DNA of 64,000 nucleotides from Channa striata (lineage: Eukaryota; Chordata; Actinopteri; Anabantiformes; Channidae). A program made the position numbers and the translations under genes. How positions within the stretch are numbered: the first letter of the stretch is position 1; every line of letters begins with the position of its first letter. Under the pieces are notes generated by a model, which had not been told where the DNA came from, did not search any database, and saw only the letters and a program-made list of their open reading frames with translations. The stretch covers positions 23,260,837-23,324,836 of the forward strand of contig CM065175.1 of the NCBI GenBank assembly GCA_033026295.1, given 5' to 3'. This document shows positions 59,922 to 64,000 of the stretch, in pieces.

Positions 59922-61189
59922 ACAGAGCGAAGCAGCCGTGATTAGGTCAGTAGTGGGTCCTCAGAGCTGCAGATGGCTGATAATGTCATGCAGCGCTGAA
60001 TTCATTTCTCTTGACGTCTCTTGAATTTTCACTGTGACGCACACAGTGAATATTTTTTCCTCTGATTGATTGTCCCTGAAGCTCATCACAATTCTGACCA
60101 GGACGACATGCTGATGTGCGCAGAAAGAAAGAAAAGCTTCTAAAAGAAAAGCTCGACTGGAATATGGTGAGTGGATTCCAGTGGACGCCATATTCTCAAT
60201 CTGTGCTTTTTATGGATTGTGTGGGCGACTTGAGATTATTTTCTTTGTGGAAATGCCATTCAAGAATAAAAAAGTGCTCACACAGTTTCTTAGCAACACA
60301 AATCACCACGCTCGTCACGGTGAGAGGGGAGATGAAGTCATGGCTGGCGTCTCTTCTCATGTCAACAAAAGTAGCTCAGCAAAGCCGTGACGGCAGCGTC
60401 TCGCACGTCATTTCGCAGTGAAAAACCAACCAAAACAAGTTCACTTTAATTGTTATCCCTCACGACCCTCTGAGTCGGACTGCGTGTCCGTTTCCACTCC
60501 ATCTCAGCTGGAGAGTCGTTTCTGCTCCCACGGGTGCATGGGGAGCACTGCAGTCTACAAACACCTACGCTCATATTAAAGCACACTGTCCGCCGCCACG
60601 ACGGGCTCGTAGCGCGGGAGAAAATTACTCTCGGCTCCACATCAGGTGGAAAGTGGAAACAGGAGACGAGTCAGCTGATCGTCTCTCCGTGCCGTCTGAT
60701 ATTGCGTGTGGGAGGATGTACACACTGATGACTAATAGGAAACAAAGTGTTTAAACTACCGACGGACAAACTATAGCAAGTCACCCCGACACGGAAGCTT
60801 TTGCAAGTATTGTTCAAATACTCTAATACTTTAGGCAACATTGGTCTATGGACATTAAGAAAACGTATTCAGAGAGGAGGGTGAAACATTTAAGATCAGC
60901 GCGTTGATATTAGTATTTAGCCCAAAGCACCTCTGCATCAGTGACAATCTGTAGAGCTAATTATTCAGGACTAACCACTCTTCTGAGTCCATATATTCTT
61001 TTATGGCGCTAATCAAAAAAATATTAACTCCCTGTGTGAGTGGATTTAAAAACGCCACTTCGCTGTTAAAGTCGCTGTAAAGCCCCTCTAGGCTGATTTC
61101 CTGACAGCGGGGTGGAAGCTGTTGCATTCTTCTGGATTTCATACACACACAGTTTGTATCTGGAGATGTGGGTCTTCCAGTGCACAGCT

Positions 61190-61427
61190 ACTGGTCCCAC
61201 CATCCTGTCCCATTTCTGTCCTCTCTCCACTTTCCTCTCAGCCCAACGGGTCAGGGCAGACGGCCGCCCACCCTGAGCCTGGTTCTGCTGGAGGTTTCTT
61301 GTGTTAGAGGGAGTTTTCTCCTCTCCACTGTTGTCTAGTGCTGCTGAGGGGGATTTGTTGGGTTTCCTCTACAGTCCATGGCCCATGTTGGAAATTGGCG
61401 CTATATAAATAAAGTTGAGTTTATATA
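61190..61427 (+). mobile_element. Teleost retroposon 3' tail (LINE/SINE type)
   Basis: Contains in order GGCCGCCCACCCTGAGCCTG, GTTCTGCTGGAGGTTTC, GGGAGTTTTCTCC and the end GGCGCTATATAAATAAAGTT. This series is the widespread 3' end of a teleost retroposon often found in fish introns and UTRs. No coding part is attached here. Confidence 0.65.
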
Positions 61428-61716
61428 TAGAATTGTATAAAGTCTGAGGCCAACGCTTCATATTACGATCTCTTCATTCTATACACAGAACAAACACAGG
61501 AAATAAAGTATTTCAAAACGTAAAAAAACTCCCTTTGTACTTGTCTTGAGACAAAATTATAAGTGGATGACCAGAAAAAAACATCAAAATCAGAAGAAAT
61601 ATTTCTCAGAGTTTGTAGTGACTGAAAGAAACTCAGCTGTGACTCAAGGACATGGCTCAGCATTTAGTAGCCAAGGTGCTTTAAGAAGGTGTCGGACTGG
61701 GAAGAGTTTTTGTTTT

Positions 61717-61803
61717 CAGCATGTCAAGGATCTTAAGCCAAACTACTAATGTAATGTCATGGACTGGCTCCACAGAGTCCAGATTTGAATATCGTGGAGG
61801 CTG
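61717..61803 (+). pseudogene. Tc1/mariner transposase remnant
   Basis: The words CAGCATGTCAAGGATCTTAAG (a decayed QHDNDPK block) at 61717 and, in another frame, PQSPDLNIVE at 61770-61799 are adjacent conserved blocks of Tc1-family transposases. Bases between them are mostly lost and the frame shifts, so only a scrap of the DDE domain remains. Confidence 0.7.
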
Positions 61804-61879
61804 CCTCACAGAATCTACCTGCCGACTGTGGCCTGAGTTTCCTCCATGGACCTAGCGTGCAGTCCACACACACGCGTGA

Positions 61880-62026
61880 ACGTTTGTCTGTCTGTGTATG
61901 TGTCTCTGTTTTGGACCTGAGATAGACTGGAGAAATGTCCAGGGGGGACCCTGCCTCCCGCCCCAATAGGCTCCAGCCCCTCGTGACCTTGAGCAGGATA
62001 AGTGGTTACAGATAACGGATGAATTG
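61880..62026 (+). mobile_element. Second teleost retroposon 3' tail
   Basis: Contains GATAGACTGGAGAAATGTCC, AATAGGCTCCAGCCCCTCGTG and AGGATAAGTGGTTACAGATA, the typical 3' tail words of abundant fish non-LTR elements that end in GGATGGATG-like repeats. It follows the Tc1 scrap, so 61.2-62.0 kb is a cluster of decayed elements. Confidence 0.65.
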
Positions 62027-62736
62027 TATGAGACCACCAGGACAGGGGACATAAAGAACTGAGTCCAAGTAAAAATGAGGGAATCCTGGTAAGAAATGTG
62101 AGAAGATTAATAAAACCTTTAACAGTCTCCCCCTAAAGAATTCAAGATGTCCCAGGTGCAAAAGAGGTCACACTAATTACTGTTCTGATTTTTTTTGTTT
62201 TATTCTGCACATATTTCCTGTATTTTATGGTTTGTTCTTATTAAACAGACCTAGACATAAATACAGATTTTGCAACCTTGCTAAAGCTGCAAACCTGGTT
62301 CTTTAATTTTTATATTTTTTTATTCCCTGGCTTTTACTCATCATCCTACCCAACCAAAGCTTTTTGGGTTCACTTTGAATTTTACCAACTCAACCATCTC
62401 CATCTATCGTTCCTCTATCATCTGCACTGGTCTGAGTTTCCAGGGAACTCCTGCTGTGAATGTGCGAAGGATCTATCAATTATTCATGTCTTGCTGTCTG
62501 GCTGCATTGTCGACTCGCCCCCCCCTCAGCAGTGATGTAATGATATGATACAAACCTCTGCTCGCACAGAGCTTCAGTGCACGGAGTCACACAGGGAGTG
62601 ACAGTTTTATTCAGCTGCACCATGTTCCTGCCTGACTCCAGGCCCATCCAGGCTGAGGACATAACAGCAGCCTGAGAGGAGGGTGTGATGATTGGTCGTT
62701 AGGTTTACTGGGTCACAGCTCCGCCCAGACGCTAGG

Positions 62737-62777
<41 letters not shown>

Positions 62778-64000
62778 GGGAGAATCGGCAGCCTAACAAG
62801 TCACGTCATCGCTCCCCTGCTCGAGCTCTCCGCGTGCACTCTCACCCTGGTGGCACCAAGACGGCTAGCAACACCGTGTCAAACCCAGTGACGTCAGCTC
62901 TCTGCATCCATTTTGCCTTTGCTCAATGTAAATGGACTGAAGAGGAGTCAGACTGAGAGGCGCAGTTCAAAACCAAGTCCAAAAGAAAGTAAAAGCATTA
63001 GTCCAGTTTTCTGAACTCAGTCAGTTGTGTCGTGAGCTGCAACCATCTCAAAAAGTGTGTTTGCTTGGAAATGAAAACCAATAAATTCTGAATACAAAAC
63101 AAGCTCAATCTAAAATAAAAACAATGTTAAAAATCAACCAAAACCAAGACAAAAAAAACTTAATTACACTGAGAAACAGGCCTGAAAATCCATCTAATAT
63201 GAGATATTTCTATGTGAATCAAAGTGCTGGAACAATTAAGCCACACTGCTGGCAAGGCTAAATATCCAAAGCAAAGCTCCCGGGAGGATAAAATTAAATA
63301 TTCTGAGTTACACTGTACAGAGCAGTGAAAATCAACACCCCTACATCCAGCGGGGATGTGCGCGCTGCAGGTAAACCGTGGGCCTAATGGGCTTTTCCAG
63401 GGTCGAGTGAATTAGATCGTTGCCATTACAAGCTCTGCACTTCCTTCCCTGTATGTCACAGCTGTTTGTGTTTCTGTGTTTCAGCTCATTACTGCGATAA
63501 AGTCGATCCACCAAACTCCGGTCTGCAGCAGAGCCAAATACTGGAGAAGACGACTCCAATGATGTCTTAATAATGGCAATTAGATTTTGTAATTAAATAA
63601 TGGTGGGACCATTACAACCAATTTATTGTGTAATTTAAATGTTGCACATCAATTAGAGACAAACATGTTTTTTGTCTGCACGGTGTTGCTATGGAGGCAG
63701 AAAGCTCGTTAGCTTTGCCCAGCATGAGGACTGACAGGAGAAACTGGTCTAATGTCCAAAAATATACAGGAAAACTCACTATTTGACATGGAACAATGGC
63801 TTATGTGGCAAATTTATACACAAAATTATTAATGCACATTGTGTGTGTTTCTGATCTGTTTTTTATGACCGTTTCCCTGAAAGCTCCAAAATCTGTTAAA
63901 TCTCAACTGGATATTAATTTATCTTCTGCAAAATTTATTCTCTCTATTCGTCTACCTTTGTACTTTTGTATGTTGCTGTAACTATACACGGAAATACAGT
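62027..64000. other. Right end, no gene seen
   Basis: Contains a CA array at 62740-62773 and, just beyond it, a GC-richer block with TGACGTCA at 62889-62896 that could be a promoter or enhancer. The last 1 kb is AT-rich without a supported frame. Confidence 0.5.
62740..62773. repeat. (CA)n microsatellite
   Basis: About 16 perfect CA units. Confidence 0.95.

Larger units (their letters stand above)
52874..61189. other. sv2a upstream region, no coding exon seen
   Basis: No frame here has domain-like sequence. It holds a 16-G run (54963-54978) and CA/GT arrays at 56.8, 59.0 and 59.9 kb. A non-coding first exon and the promoter of sv2a may lie within it but could not be located. Confidence 0.5.

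Noticed and set aside
1..64000. CRISPR arrays, rRNA genes, tRNA genes
   Set aside because: No spaced direct repeats, no rRNA words, and no tRNA with paired A and B boxes were seen; the B-box-like words at 10.6 and 18.5 kb belong to SINE-like repeats.

Overview
The window reads as nuclear DNA of a ray-finned (teleost) fish. The evidence is GT-AG introns, many CA/GT microsatellites, and degraded interspersed elements of types common in teleosts: an L2-like LINE reverse transcriptase fragment, 3' tails of LINE/SINE retroposons, and a Tc1/mariner remnant. Exact species cannot be read from the sequence. No bacterial, viral or organellar genes were seen. Most short open frames are chance frames in non-coding DNA, often running through CA/GT or CT-rich tracts.

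Three genes are supported, all on the minus strand. (1) sv2a, synaptic vesicle glycoprotein 2A, 33562-52692, in 12 coding exons joined by 11 GT-AG introns. The phases fit exactly and the joined frame encodes 737 residues. (2) bola1, the mitochondrial BolA-like iron-sulfur factor, coded by one exon (27607-28059) with a predicted non-coding first exon near 28632-28680. SV2A and BOLA1 are also neighbours in human 1q21.2, so this is conserved synteny and supports both calls. (3) An intronless 227-codon open frame (35422-36105) inside sv2a intron 9, on the same strand, with two perfect CRE sites and a CCAAT box upstream and an AATAAA downstream. I do not recognise its family; it is the best candidate here for an undescribed gene.

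Layout: 1-27.6 kb has no convincing gene. It holds microsatellites, SINE-like fragments, palindromes and a few stretches that look like non-coding conserved elements. 27.6-28.7 kb is bola1. 28.7-33.5 kb is intergenic DNA plus probable sv2a 3' UTR. 33.5-52.9 kb is sv2a. 52.9-64 kb is the sv2a upstream side, with retroposon and Tc1 remnants and no coding exon seen; the non-coding first exon and promoter of sv2a may lie there.

A notable regulatory find is an 18/21 match to the RE1/NRSE (REST-binding) consensus at 52795-52815, in the predicted 5' UTR of sv2a. That fits a neuron-restricted vesicle protein.
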